Assembly (NCBI RefSeq): GCF_024814435.1
Contig: NZ_JANUXY010000005.1
Coordinates: 1 to 64,000 of the forward strand
Length of the DNA: 64,000 nucleotides
Reading direction: 5' to 3'
Source: Staphylococcus americanisciuri
Lineage (GTDB): Bacteria; Bacillota; Bacilli; Staphylococcales; Staphylococcaceae
Shown here: one piece after another, positions 36,847 to 44,884 of the stretch
How the letters are laid out: the number at the start of each line of letters is the position of its first letter
Numbering within the stretch: position 1 is the first letter of the stretch
Translations under genes and position numbers: made by a program
Notes under the pieces: model-generated
What the model was told of the DNA's origin: nothing
Database searches by the model: none
Seen by the model: the letters and a program-made list of their open reading frames with translations, nothing else

Positions 36847-37446
36847 CTAATCATATAAATTTAAAATAAATATTTTTTCGATAAACAACAGTATCCAAAA
36901 ACCACCATAGAGAAATACAAATAAGTACCACAAAGGCGTCAGTGCTACCATAATAATAAATGATAACATCACTAATGATGTGCCCACCCATAAAGGGTAT
37001 TTAATTTTTAGCCTATTATATAGACCTTGAAACCAATCGGAGTCAAACGTACTAGAAAACAGCAGAATTGCACCAACTGCAAAAATAGCAGGGGCAAGAT
37101 AAGGAACAGACATATAATATGACTGGTCAGCTGTCTGATCCACGACAACCAGTGAAATGCTTAACATAATTGTAAGTATCACTGTCAAAAACTTTTGTTG
37201 CCTAATCATAAAAGGCTGAAAATGATGATTTAAATAATATTGTAATATCGTCCAAATACAGTACATCAGTACAGTAAAAATGGATATAAACATTAATTTC
37301 CCAAGCAAGATTAAGTTGATAAAGCCATTCGTTGTAATCACAAGCAATACACTGCTTAGATTTAGAGATTGAAATCTATGGCGGTACATGTCGAATGTGA
37401 GTATAACGATAGCAACAATGCTATTAATAATAACAAAAGAAGCCAT
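36847..37446 (-). CDS. Multi-pass membrane protein, unknown function
   Basis: A 199-residue protein with about six or seven hydrophobic segments and few charged residues. No motif is recognisable, and the sequence seems lineage-specific. The ATG at 37446 has AGGAGAAA upstream, which supports translation. It occupies the region between queCDE and the csbB-like gene where, from memory, S. aureus has the saePQRS locus; I see no similarity to SaeQ that I could defend. Confidence 0.7.
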   Translation of the reverse strand: MASFVIINSIVAIVILTFDMYRHRFQSLNLSSVLLVITTNGFINLILLGKLMFISIFTVLMYCIWTILQYYLNHHFQPFMIRQQKFLTVILTIMLSISLVVVDQTADQSYYMSVPYLAPAIFAVGAILLFSSTFDSDWFQGLYNRLKIKYPLWVGTSLVMLSFIIMVALTPLWYLFVFLYGGFWILLFIEKIFILNLYD

Positions 37447-37589
37447 GAAGTTTCTCCTAACTATTACATTTCATCTTATTATACCAATGTCGTAATTGGA
37501 TAGCATTCAAAAAGTCACAATTATTTTACAAAACTGAATTAATCACTCAAACGCTATGCCAAACAATACATATCTACTTACAAACAGCC

Positions 37590-37634
37590 TAAAAAAGCAT
37601 CCTACAGCCGTATTTTCAGTCGACTTGTAGGATG
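37590..37634 (-). terminator. Terminator of the csbB-like gene
   Basis: Stem CATCCTACA / TGTAGGATG (37598-37606 with 37626-37634), followed by CTTTTTT on the minus strand, 10 bases beyond the stop. Confidence 0.85.
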
Positions 37635-37643
37635 TCTATCATA

Positions 37644-38645
37644 CTATTCTTTGTCATCCAATTGGATATGATTTGTATAAGGTATATCTAAAGGCTCTTT
37701 TTTAGGTTGTGCAACATTCGCTGCACGTACAATGTACTTCGGTCGCTGTTTCACTTCATAATAAATCCTACCAATATATTCACCAACAATACCGATAGAT
37801 ATCAATTGGATACCTCCCATGAGCAATATGGACGCAATCATTGTTAAGTATCCTGGAACAGCAATACCGTGTAAAAGTGTGTCTATTAACAAATAAATGA
37901 GATATAACAAGCTCAAACCAAAGATAGAAACCCCTAAATAAATCATCATACGCAATGGTTTATTATTGAAAGAAATCAACCCATCAATCGCATAGTTCAA
38001 CAAACTTTTAAATGACCATTTAGATTCTCCTGCATCACGCAATACATTGTCATAACTCATAATTTTGGTATTATAACCAATCCATGCAAATAGACCTTTA
38101 GAGAAACGATTGTATTCGCCCATACTAACAAGCGAACGTACTGCACGTTGACTCAGCAAACGGAAATCACCTATTCCGTCAATCAATTCAATATCTTCCA
38201 CCCAATAATTAATCATCTTATAATACAATCGCGTCATCCATTTACGCGCTGCAGATTCCCCATCACGGTTGCGCTTAGCAATGACTTGATCGTAACCTTC
38301 AACATATGCCTTAATCATCTCTGGAATTAACTCTGGTGGATGCTGTAAATCCGCATCAATCATCACTACTGCATCACAATCAACACTGTGTTCAAAACCA
38401 GCAATCATCGCGGATTCTTTACCAAAGTTACGACTGAACGAAAGAAACTTGACAACTGATGATTGCGCAGCCGCCTGTTGTAAAATATCAATCGTTGTAT
38501 CTTTGCTGCCGTCATCAATAAACAACAAATCATATGTGTAACCTTGTTTTTGCGCATCAATATCTAATATCTCTTGCAGCTTATCAATCGTTCGTTGTAA
38601 GATAGCTGTTTCATTATAACAAGGCACAATTACTCTTACTTTCAC
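37644..38645 (-). CDS. csbB: GT2 glycosyltransferase, CsbB-like
   Basis: A family 2 glycosyltransferase of about 333 residues: VIVPCYNE at the N terminus, FIDDGSKDTT near 42, MIDADLQHPPE near 92 and an acceptor region with GIGDFRLLSQRA near 155. The last third has two strong hydrophobic segments that anchor it in the membrane. CsbB-type enzymes load a sugar, often GlcNAc, onto undecaprenyl phosphate for decoration of lipoteichoic acid outside the cell. I propose the GTG start at 38645 because AGGTG lies 8 nt upstream; the ATG eight codons earlier has no ribosome site. No GtcA-like flippase gene is adjacent. Confidence 0.85.
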   Translation of the reverse strand: MKVRVIVPCYNETAILQRTIDKLQEILDIDAQKQGYTYDLLFIDDGSKDTTIDILQQAAAQSSVVKFLSFSRNFGKESAMIAGFEHSVDCDAVVMIDADLQHPPELIPEMIKAYVEGYDQVIAKRNRDGESAARKWMTRLYYKMINYWVEDIELIDGIGDFRLLSQRAVRSLVSMGEYNRFSKGLFAWIGYNTKIMSYDNVLRDAGESKWSFKSLLNYAIDGLISFNNKPLRMMIYLGVSIFGLSLLYLIYLLIDTLLHGIAVPGYLTMIASILLMGGIQLISIGIVGEYIGRIYYEVKQRPKYIVRAANVAQPKKEPLDIPYTNHIQLDDKE

Positions 38646-38849
38646 TCTAAGTACACCTACTTCATTCATTTAATTTCAATTTGAGACTTGCTCTATTATT
38701 ATTTAAAAGTGAGAATTGTAGATTTCAATATTATTCTCTCAATAATAATATACGTATTATCCCACGTCTATATCATTATTAGTACCCATTCCCTTTTTCA
38801 TTATAACTTGTTTTTAAAAAAATTACATATATAAATTGATACTAAAGTA

Positions 38850-38893
38850 AAAGAACAACATTTTTGAATCGTTTATCCAAAAATGCTGCCCTT
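38850..38893 (-). terminator. Terminator of the CorC-type transporter gene
   Basis: Stem GCAGCATTTTTG with CAAAAATGTTGT on the minus strand, followed by TCTTTTACTTT, about 15 bases past the stop. Confidence 0.75.
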
Positions 38894-38905
38894 TATCTCT
38901 ATTTA

Positions 38906-40252
38906 TTAATCTTCCTCTTGTTCATCTTCATCCATATTACTTGGACGTTCTGCATTATATTCGTAATGCAACAATACGTGAATGATTTGGTGGTTTTCAA
39001 TCTCTGAAATCACCCATCTATCGAAAACTGTATCGATATAATCATCTTGCTCAAGATCCGTGTTTTGCGCTTGTAGCCATCCACCGATTGTATCGATGTC
39101 ATCTGAGTCTTCAAATTCAATATCAAACTGTTCTTCAAGATCGCTTAATAATACACGTCCGTTAATTTGATACGTTTTTTCGTCTAATTGTACAATGTCA
39201 TTCACTTCATCATCATCGAATTCATCTCGAATCTCACCGACAATCTCTTCCAAGATGTCTTCCATCGTTAAAATACCTGCTGTTCCACCATACTCATCAA
39301 TAATTAAACTGATATGTACATGTTCACGCTGCATGCGAACCAATGCGTCACTAATGCGTGTCGTTTCAGAAATCATCGGTAGTTCATGGATATAGTCGCT
39401 TGTCTTGATAGGCACACCTGAAGCGTACTCTGTTAAGAATTCTTTAACATTAATAAATCCTTTGATATGGTCTTTATCACCATCTTCAGTGATTGGATAA
39501 CGTGTGAACTGGTGTTCTTTTACCGTCTCCAACAAGTCATCTACATTGAATGGTTCGTTCAAAGTAATCATCTGTGTTCTTGGTACCATAATGTCTTTGG
39601 CATGGCGCTCATCAAACGAAAATATATTCTGCATATACGCCAATTCTGTCTGGTTAATTTCGCCACCATGATAACTGTTGTTCATAATAATCTTCAGTTC
39701 TTCTTCAGACATTGCTTCGTTGTTGACATTCGGATCAACACCGAACATACGAATAATCAAACGCGCTGAACCATTCATCAACCAAATCAATGGCTTCATA
39801 ATGAATCCGAAATAATATAGTGGACGCGCATACAATAATGCAATACGTTCAGTATATTGAATGGCTAATGTTTTAGGGGCTAGCTCCCCGATAACGACAT
39901 GAATATATGTTACAATCGTGAAAGCTGTGACAACTGAAATTGTTGTTACCAGTGGCCCCGGTATATGCAATAATTCAATAATCGGATGTAAAAGACGTTC
40001 AAACAGGGGTTCACCTAACCAACCTAGTCCAAGTGATGTCACGGTGATACCTAGCTGACAAGCAGACAAATAATAGTCTAGATTGGAAATCATTTTTTTG
40101 ACAACACGTGCATTGCCATTTCCCTCGCCAATCAATTGTTCGATGCGCGTCGCACGCACTTTTACTAATGCGAACTCAGAGCCTACAAAGACTGTTGTCA
40201 ACGCGATTAATATAAAAAATATAATTAAATAAATAATGGTCGTACTCTCCAA
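38906..40252 (-). CDS. mpfA: CNNM/CorC-family Mg2+ transport protein, MpfA-like
   Basis: A 448-residue membrane protein with an N-terminal CNNM (DUF21) domain of about four hydrophobic segments (1-180), a CBS pair at about 200-335 with [10 protein letters not shown] and [23 protein letters not shown], and a C-terminal CorC_HlyC domain. Formerly called hemolysin homologs, these proteins export Mg2+; S. aureus MpfA protects against high magnesium, and its gene lies in the same neighbourhood as here. The start is TTG at 40252 behind TAGGGA. The long structured leader upstream suggests regulated translation. Confidence 0.88.
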   Translation of the reverse strand: MESTTIIYLIIFFILIALTTVFVGSEFALVKVRATRIEQLIGEGNGNARVVKKMISNLDYYLSACQLGITVTSLGLGWLGEPLFERLLHPIIELLHIPGPLVTTISVVTAFTIVTYIHVVIGELAPKTLAIQYTERIALLYARPLYYFGFIMKPLIWLMNGSARLIIRMFGVDPNVNNEAMSEEELKIIMNNSYHGGEINQTELAYMQNIFSFDERHAKDIMVPRTQMITLNEPFNVDDLLETVKEHQFTRYPITEDGDKDHIKGFINVKEFLTEYASGVPIKTSDYIHELPMISETTRISDALVRMQREHVHISLIIDEYGGTAGILTMEDILEEIVGEIRDEFDDDEVNDIVQLDEKTYQINGRVLLSDLEEQFDIEFEDSDDIDTIGGWLQAQNTDLEQDDYIDTVFDRWVISEIENHQIIHVLLHYEYNAERPSNMDEDEQEED

Positions 40253-40258
40253 TTAGTT

Positions 40259-40387
40259 CCCTAATATCTAGGGATTCACCTCCGTAATTTTAGCACCACT
40301 CAATAGAAAGTGATGTCGTCATGTTTTTGTTTGTTATTATTCTTGAATACAATATACATACTAAATCCTTCCCATTGAGTTACCTCC
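40259..40387 (-). promoter_or_regulatory. Structured 5' leader of the mpfA-like gene
   Basis: In transcript order on the minus strand: a Shine-Dalgarno GGAGGTA (40387-40381) ideally placed before the tiny frame ATG-GGA-AGG-ATT-TAG (40375-40361); a hairpin CATCACT / AGTGGTG (40315-40309 with 40300-40294); a second strong GGAGGTG (40283-40277) with no start codon at normal distance; and a perfect hairpin CCCTA-GATAT-TAGGG (40273-40259) directly before the TTG start. The hairpin pairs the TAGGGA ribosome site, or may bring GGAGGTG near the TTG. Confidence 0.55.
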
Positions 40388-40507
40388 AGACATAAAAATA
40401 TTAATTTTATCATACCACAACTTTTTGTCGTTTTATAGACAAGAATCCTTATGACGAGTCAAAATAAGTCTTGAGTTGTATATAACAATAAAATATACCC
40501 GCAATCG

Positions 40508-40548
40508 TAAAAATAAAACGAGGCCCACCCATTGGTGACTCGCCTCGT
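40508..40548 (-). terminator. Terminator of the fru operon
   Basis: Stem ACGAGGC / GCCTCGT (40518-40524 with 40542-40548) and a TTTTATTTTT tract on the minus strand, 12 bases beyond the fruA stop. Confidence 0.88.
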
Positions 40549-40560
40549 AAGTTAAAATTA

Positions 40561-42468
40561 TTAAATTGTTGGAGCGTCTGTTGGTTTTTTCTTCAATAAA
40601 CCGTACATTACAGCACCGACAAGTGCACCGATAACGATTGCAAGCATTGTAAGGAACGCTTGACCAACACTATTACCGATAAAGAATACGAAAATACCGC
40701 CGTGTGGGGCTTGGATATGAGAACCGAACAGTAACGCTAAACCACCCGCAATACCTGAACCGACCATCATTGACGGAATAACACGTAATGGGTCTGCTGC
40801 TGCAAATGGAATTGCACCTTCTGTAATAAAGCTTGCACCCATAATAAAGTTTGGTACGATAGAACCTTTTTGTGCTTTTGTAAACTTACTACCGAAAATC
40901 AACATCGCAATAGCTAATGCGATTGGTGGTACCATACCACCGACCATTGCTGCTGTAATAGGTTCTGCATTACCTGCTGTTAACGCTGCTGTACTGAATA
41001 CATATGCCGCTTTATTGAATGGCCCACCCATATCAATCGCCATCATCGCACCAATAACGATACCAAGAATCACTACATTGGCGCCTGATAAGCTATCTAA
41101 ACCTGAAATTAATGCATTGTTCAACCATGATGCTGGTGTGTTGAAGATATACACCATTGCTAAACCAGTGATTGTCACTGAGAAAATCGGGAAAATCAAT
41201 GTTGGTTTTAAACCTTCAAGCACTTGTGGGAAGTTCTTTGTCAATGCTTTAATACCTTGTGTTACATAACCTGCTAAGAAACCGGCAATAATACCACCGA
41301 TGAAACCTGAACCACCCGTTACCGCTAACATACCACCGACAAGACCTGCTGCGAAACCTGGTTTATCTGCAATACTACGTGCAATATAACCTGCTAAAAT
41401 TGGCACGATTAATTTAAAAGCACTTTCACTACCAATTTGCCATAGTGTTGCCGCGAATTCATTGTAATGACTGCTTTCTGGATCAAAAGCATTTGGATGA
41501 ATCATAAAAACAATTGCCATTAAAATACCACCAGCAATTACAAGTGGTAACATGTTAGATACACCATTCATCAAGTGTTTATAAATCGTTTTACCGATAC
41601 CTAACTTTTCATCGCTACTTTCTGAAGAACTGCCACCTTTTTCAGCAACGAAAGGTTTTCTACTTTTATCTAGCGCTGTATTAATCAATGCTTCTGGACG
41701 TTTAATCCCATCTGCTACTGGTACTTGTACGACATTTTTACCGTCAAAGCGATTCGTTTCAACATGTACATCTGCCGCAACAATAATACCGTCTGCTTTT
41801 TCAATATCTTCCGCTGTCAAATGGTTTTTAATACCACCTGCACCGTTTGTTTCAACTTTAATTTGAACACCCATCTCTTCCGCTTGTTTTTTCAAAGCGT
41901 CACGTGCCATAAATGTGTGCGCAATACCTGTTGGACAAGCCGTTACCGCTAACACATATGGTTCATTAGCGTCTAGGTCAGCTGGTGCGACCACTTCATC
42001 TTCATCTGCTACTTCATCATCTGCTTTGTTAATAATCGCTAACACTTCTTCAGGTGATTCAGCGTGTAACAATGCCTCACGCACTTTATCATCCATTAAA
42101 ATCCCAGATAATTTCGCAAGCGCATCTAAGTGCGTTTGTGCGCCTGATGCCGGTGCAGCGATCATAAAAAATAAGTGTGCTGGTTGCATATCTAAGCTTT
42201 GATAATCAATACCTGCTTTGGATTTACCGAAAGCAATGGCTGGTGTATTGACCGCTTCTACTTTCGCATGTGGAATGGCAATCCCTTCACCAATACCTGT
42301 TGAACTTTGCGCTTCACGTGCATGAATTGCTGTCACAAAATCATCTAAGTTATTTAGTTTACCTGCTTGGTTTAATTGTTGAGCTAACTCTAAAATGGCT
42401 GCGTCTTTTGATGTTGCTTCAAGATCCATTGCAACCGTGTCTTTTGTTAATAATTCTGTAATTCTCAT
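40561..42468 (-). CDS. fruA: PTS fructose transporter FruA, subunits IIABC
   Basis: A 635-residue fused phosphotransferase permease that imports fructose as fructose 1-phosphate. Order: EIIA (1-145) with the phosphorylated histidine in GIAIPHAK near 62; EIIB (about 165-260) with the phosphocysteine in VTACPTGIAHTFMA; EIIC (about 290-630) with many hydrophobic segments and GPFNKAAYVFS near 490. The start is ATG 42468 with AGGAGGG upstream, one base after the fruK stop; an in-frame ATG five codons upstream is inside fruK. Last gene of fruR-fruK-fruA. Confidence 0.96.
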   Translation of the reverse strand: MRITELLTKDTVAMDLEATSKDAAILELAQQLNQAGKLNNLDDFVTAIHAREAQSSTGIGEGIAIPHAKVEAVNTPAIAFGKSKAGIDYQSLDMQPAHLFFMIAAPASGAQTHLDALAKLSGILMDDKVREALLHAESPEEVLAIINKADDEVADEDEVVAPADLDANEPYVLAVTACPTGIAHTFMARDALKKQAEEMGVQIKVETNGAGGIKNHLTAEDIEKADGIIVAADVHVETNRFDGKNVVQVPVADGIKRPEALINTALDKSRKPFVAEKGGSSSESSDEKLGIGKTIYKHLMNGVSNMLPLVIAGGILMAIVFMIHPNAFDPESSHYNEFAATLWQIGSESAFKLIVPILAGYIARSIADKPGFAAGLVGGMLAVTGGSGFIGGIIAGFLAGYVTQGIKALTKNFPQVLEGLKPTLIFPIFSVTITGLAMVYIFNTPASWLNNALISGLDSLSGANVVILGIVIGAMMAIDMGGPFNKAAYVFSTAALTAGNAEPITAAMVGGMVPPIALAIAMLIFGSKFTKAQKGSIVPNFIMGASFITEGAIPFAAADPLRVIPSMMVGSGIAGGLALLFGSHIQAPHGGIFVFFIGNSVGQAFLTMLAIVIGALVGAVMYGLLKKKPTDAPTI

Positions 42469-42469
42469 A

Positions 42470-43393
42470 TTATCCCTCCTCATGTAACTGTGTCATACGG
42501 ATGTTTTTCAATAATGTATCAATCATCGTACGTTCTGCTAAATCATCATTAAATGCTGTTGCTGACCCCGATGCAATCGCTAATGCTAATGTATCTTGTT
42601 GCGACAAACCTTGTGTGAAACCAGCGACCATTCCTGCCACGGTGCTATCACCTGCACCAACCGTATTAATAACGTCTCCTTTAGGTGCTGCTACCTTATA
42701 TGCTTGTGTGCGATCAACATAAATTGCTCCCGCTCCACCTAGTGACACCAATACAGCTTGTGCACCTTTATCTAACAACTTACGACCATACTGAAGGACA
42801 TCTGAATCAGAAGTTAATGTTGTATCGAACATTTCTTCCAACTCCACCTTGTTCGGTTTAATTAAACGTGGACCATACGGTAAAATTCCTTCAACTAGTG
42901 ACTTTTCAGCATCAACCACAAACTGTGCCCCTGTTTCTTTCACAATCTTCGCCATATCTGAATAAATCGTATTTGGTACACTGCTTGGCACACTACCTGC
43001 TATCACGACAATATCTTCCGACGTTGTTTGACGTAACTGTGCGAATAACGCTTCAATATGGTTCTCAGTGATGGTTGGGCCTGCCGCATTAATTTCCGTT
43101 TCAGTCCCACTTTTCAGCTTCACATTGATACGTGTATCTTCATCAACTTGAGTAAATGCTGTTGCAATCCCAGCAGTTGTTAAAGTCTCTTCAATAAACT
43201 TTCCAGGAAATCCACCGACAAAGCCAAGTGCTATTGATGGCACATCCAATGTTTGTAACACACGTGAAACGTTGATACCTTTACCGCCCGCAAACTTTGC
43301 AGTCGCAGTTGTTCGATTTAACGCACCCGCTTCAAAACCATCAACAAACATTATATAGTCAATCGATGGATTTAACGTTACTGTATAAATCAT
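42470..43393 (-). CDS. fruK: 1-phosphofructokinase FruK
   Basis: A PfkB-family kinase of 307 residues that makes fructose 1,6-bisphosphate from the fructose 1-phosphate supplied by FruA. Visible are NPSIDYIM at the N terminus, FAGGKGINVSRVL near 33, KPNKVELEE near 183 and the catalytic ATP-binding motif NTVGAGDSTVAGMVAG near 247. AGGAGG precedes the ATG at 43393. It lies two bases after fruR and one base before fruA. Confidence 0.96.
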   Translation of the reverse strand: MIYTVTLNPSIDYIMFVDGFEAGALNRTTATAKFAGGKGINVSRVLQTLDVPSIALGFVGGFPGKFIEETLTTAGIATAFTQVDEDTRINVKLKSGTETEINAAGPTITENHIEALFAQLRQTTSEDIVVIAGSVPSSVPNTIYSDMAKIVKETGAQFVVDAEKSLVEGILPYGPRLIKPNKVELEEMFDTTLTSDSDVLQYGRKLLDKGAQAVLVSLGGAGAIYVDRTQAYKVAAPKGDVINTVGAGDSTVAGMVAGFTQGLSQQDTLALAIASGSATAFNDDLAERTMIDTLLKNIRMTQLHEEG

Positions 43394-43395
43394 AA

Positions 43396-44145
43396 TTATC
43401 CTCCTAGTAGTTCCAGATTTACTGTTTCTAAAATATCTTTACCGAGCTTACGCCCTTGTTCTGATGTAATAACAATCGGTGGTTCTACCGCCTTTACAGT
43501 AGCAAAATGTGTCTGATTAAACTTAGAAGCATCAGCAAGGACATATGTTTGTTGACTCTGTTGAATCGCTACTTCCTTCATCAGTGCTTCACGTTCATCT
43601 GGTGTCGTTAATCCCATCGTAGCGTCAATGCCATTAATGCCAAGAAACACTTTATTGAAACAATAATTTCTTAAAAAGTTCACCGCACGTGTTCCAACAA
43701 CCGCCATCGTCGTTGGTTTCATCTCACCGCCAACAATATATGTGCGAATCCCTTGCTTCAACAATGCTTCAACATGTGTTAAACCATTCGTCACAACTGT
43801 AATATCTGTTGCACTCATGTACGGAATCATCTCTAACGTTGTTGATCCTGCATCAAGATACAAGCAATCTCCATCATTAATTAGGCTCGCTGCTTGTTTT
43901 GCAATCTCAATCTTTTCTTCAATATGTTGTGTACGCTTCATTGCTAGTTCTGGCTCTGTGGTCAAAGCTACTAACTTCGCCCCCCCATGTACACGTGTAA
44001 GCAATCCTTCCGCTTGAAGTTTCGTCAAATCTCGACGAATTGTTGATGCACTTGAACCCGTATAGTCTATCAACTGCTGTAAACTTAAAAAGTTATGTTG
44101 CTCCAACACATCAATAATTAACGCATGTCGTTTATCCGTTAACAT
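43396..44145 (-). CDS. fruR: DeoR/GlpR-family regulator of the fructose operon FruR
   Basis: A 249-residue repressor with an N-terminal DeoR helix-turn-helix (LIDYTGSSASTIRRDLTKLQAEGLLTRVHGGA near 24-55) and a C-terminal sugar-phosphate sensor domain with LYLDAGSTT near 98 and FLGINGID near 165. It probably responds to fructose 1-phosphate or fructose 1,6-bisphosphate and represses the operon it heads. The leader upstream holds a consensus cre site and a phased array of repeats that may be its operator. The ATG at 44145 has GAGGTGG upstream. Confidence 0.93.
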   Translation of the reverse strand: MLTDKRHALIIDVLEQHNFLSLQQLIDYTGSSASTIRRDLTKLQAEGLLTRVHGGAKLVALTTEPELAMKRTQHIEEKIEIAKQAASLINDGDCLYLDAGSTTLEMIPYMSATDITVVTNGLTHVEALLKQGIRTYIVGGEMKPTTMAVVGTRAVNFLRNYCFNKVFLGINGIDATMGLTTPDEREALMKEVAIQQSQQTYVLADASKFNQTHFATVKAVEPPIVITSEQGRKLGKDILETVNLELLGG

Positions 44146-44174
44146 CTAACCACCTCAATTCTCTTACAGTATAT

Positions 44175-44189
44175 TGTATTCGCTTTCAA
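44175..44189 (-). promoter_or_regulatory. cre site (CcpA) of the fru operon
   Basis: TTGAAAGCGAATACA on the minus strand matches the staphylococcal cre consensus WTGNAARCGNWWWCA at every position. It lies 30 bases upstream of the fruR start codon, where CcpA-HPr(Ser-P) would repress transcription when glucose is present. Confidence 0.88.
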
Positions 44190-44193
44190 AAAT

Positions 44194-44274
44194 CAATCAT
44201 ATGCAATCATATTCATTCAATTTCAGTCATATAAAGTCACAAAAAAGACACATAACAATCATAATCAATCATCA
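44194..44274 (-). promoter_or_regulatory. Phased direct-repeat array, candidate FruR operator
   Basis: Plus-strand copies of CARTCATMW start at 44194, 44204, 44224, 44256 and 44266, with a weaker copy CATTCAATT at 44214. Starts differ by multiples of about 10-11 bases, so all copies face the same side of the helix. Arrays of about 10-bp direct repeats are used by some DeoR-family repressors. Assignment to FruR is inference from position. Confidence 0.6.
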
Positions 44275-44382
44275 TGTGTCTGTCTTTTACAATGTTTTTC
44301 TTACTGCTCAGCCTACTCAACCACAACATGCTAAATATTCATGAAAAAAACACGAAGCGCGCCATCATGTGATTGATTCGCC

Positions 44383-44862
44383 TTATTGTGTTGCAACTGT
44401 GGCTACTTTAGCCTCTGCCACCTGAATTAGATCGTTGGGTGCGACACCCATTTGTACCCCACGTTGACCTGCGCTAACAAATACTTGATCAATATGTTCA
44501 ACTGCTGCATCAATAACAGTCATAAATTTCGTTTTCATACCAATGGGCGAACACCCACCACGAACATAACCTGTTACTTTTTTCAAATCATCTAATGGCA
44601 TCAAATTTAATTTTTTCTCATTGACACTTGCTGCGGCTGCTTTCATATCAAGGTGCCCCGATACTGGAATGACGAACACAAAATACTCACGCTTACCATT
44701 CGTTAGCACCAATGTTTTAAAAACTTGTGCCTCTGCAACACCTATACGTTCTGCCACTTCTGAACCCTCTATATGTTCGTCTCCAACAGTAAATGTACGC
44801 ATTTCATAATCGATTTTAGCACGATCTAATATGCGCATTGCATTTGTTTTCTTCGCTTTCAT
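44383..44862 (-). CDS. ybaK: YbaK/EbsC-family Cys-tRNA deacylase
   Basis: A 159-residue cytoplasmic protein of the YbaK family, which hydrolyses mischarged Cys-tRNA(Pro) and similar species. Key features are VFKTLVLTNG near 47, the lysine-containing core around SGHLDMKAAAASV near 68 and GGCSPIGMKTKF near 100. Length fits the family. The ATG at 44862 with GGAAAGGTG upstream decides the start; the longer frame upstream overlaps the next gene. It begins 22 bases after the two-domain transferase gene, probably in the same transcript. Confidence 0.9.
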   Translation of the reverse strand: MKAKKTNAMRILDRAKIDYEMRTFTVGDEHIEGSEVAERIGVAEAQVFKTLVLTNGKREYFVFVIPVSGHLDMKAAAASVNEKKLNLMPLDDLKKVTGYVRGGCSPIGMKTKFMTVIDAAVEHIDQVFVSAGQRGVQMGVAPNDLIQVAEAKVATVATQ

Positions 44863-44884
44863 AACGCTCACCTTTCCTATAACT

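Noticed and set aside
40361-40375. Calling the MGRI tiny frame a gene.
   Set aside because: Five codons including the stop are not enough for a gene call; I keep it as part of the leader element.
44333-44382. Terminator behind ybaK.
   Set aside because: The possible pairing around ACACGAAGCG is interrupted and lacks a clean T-run, so I do not list it.
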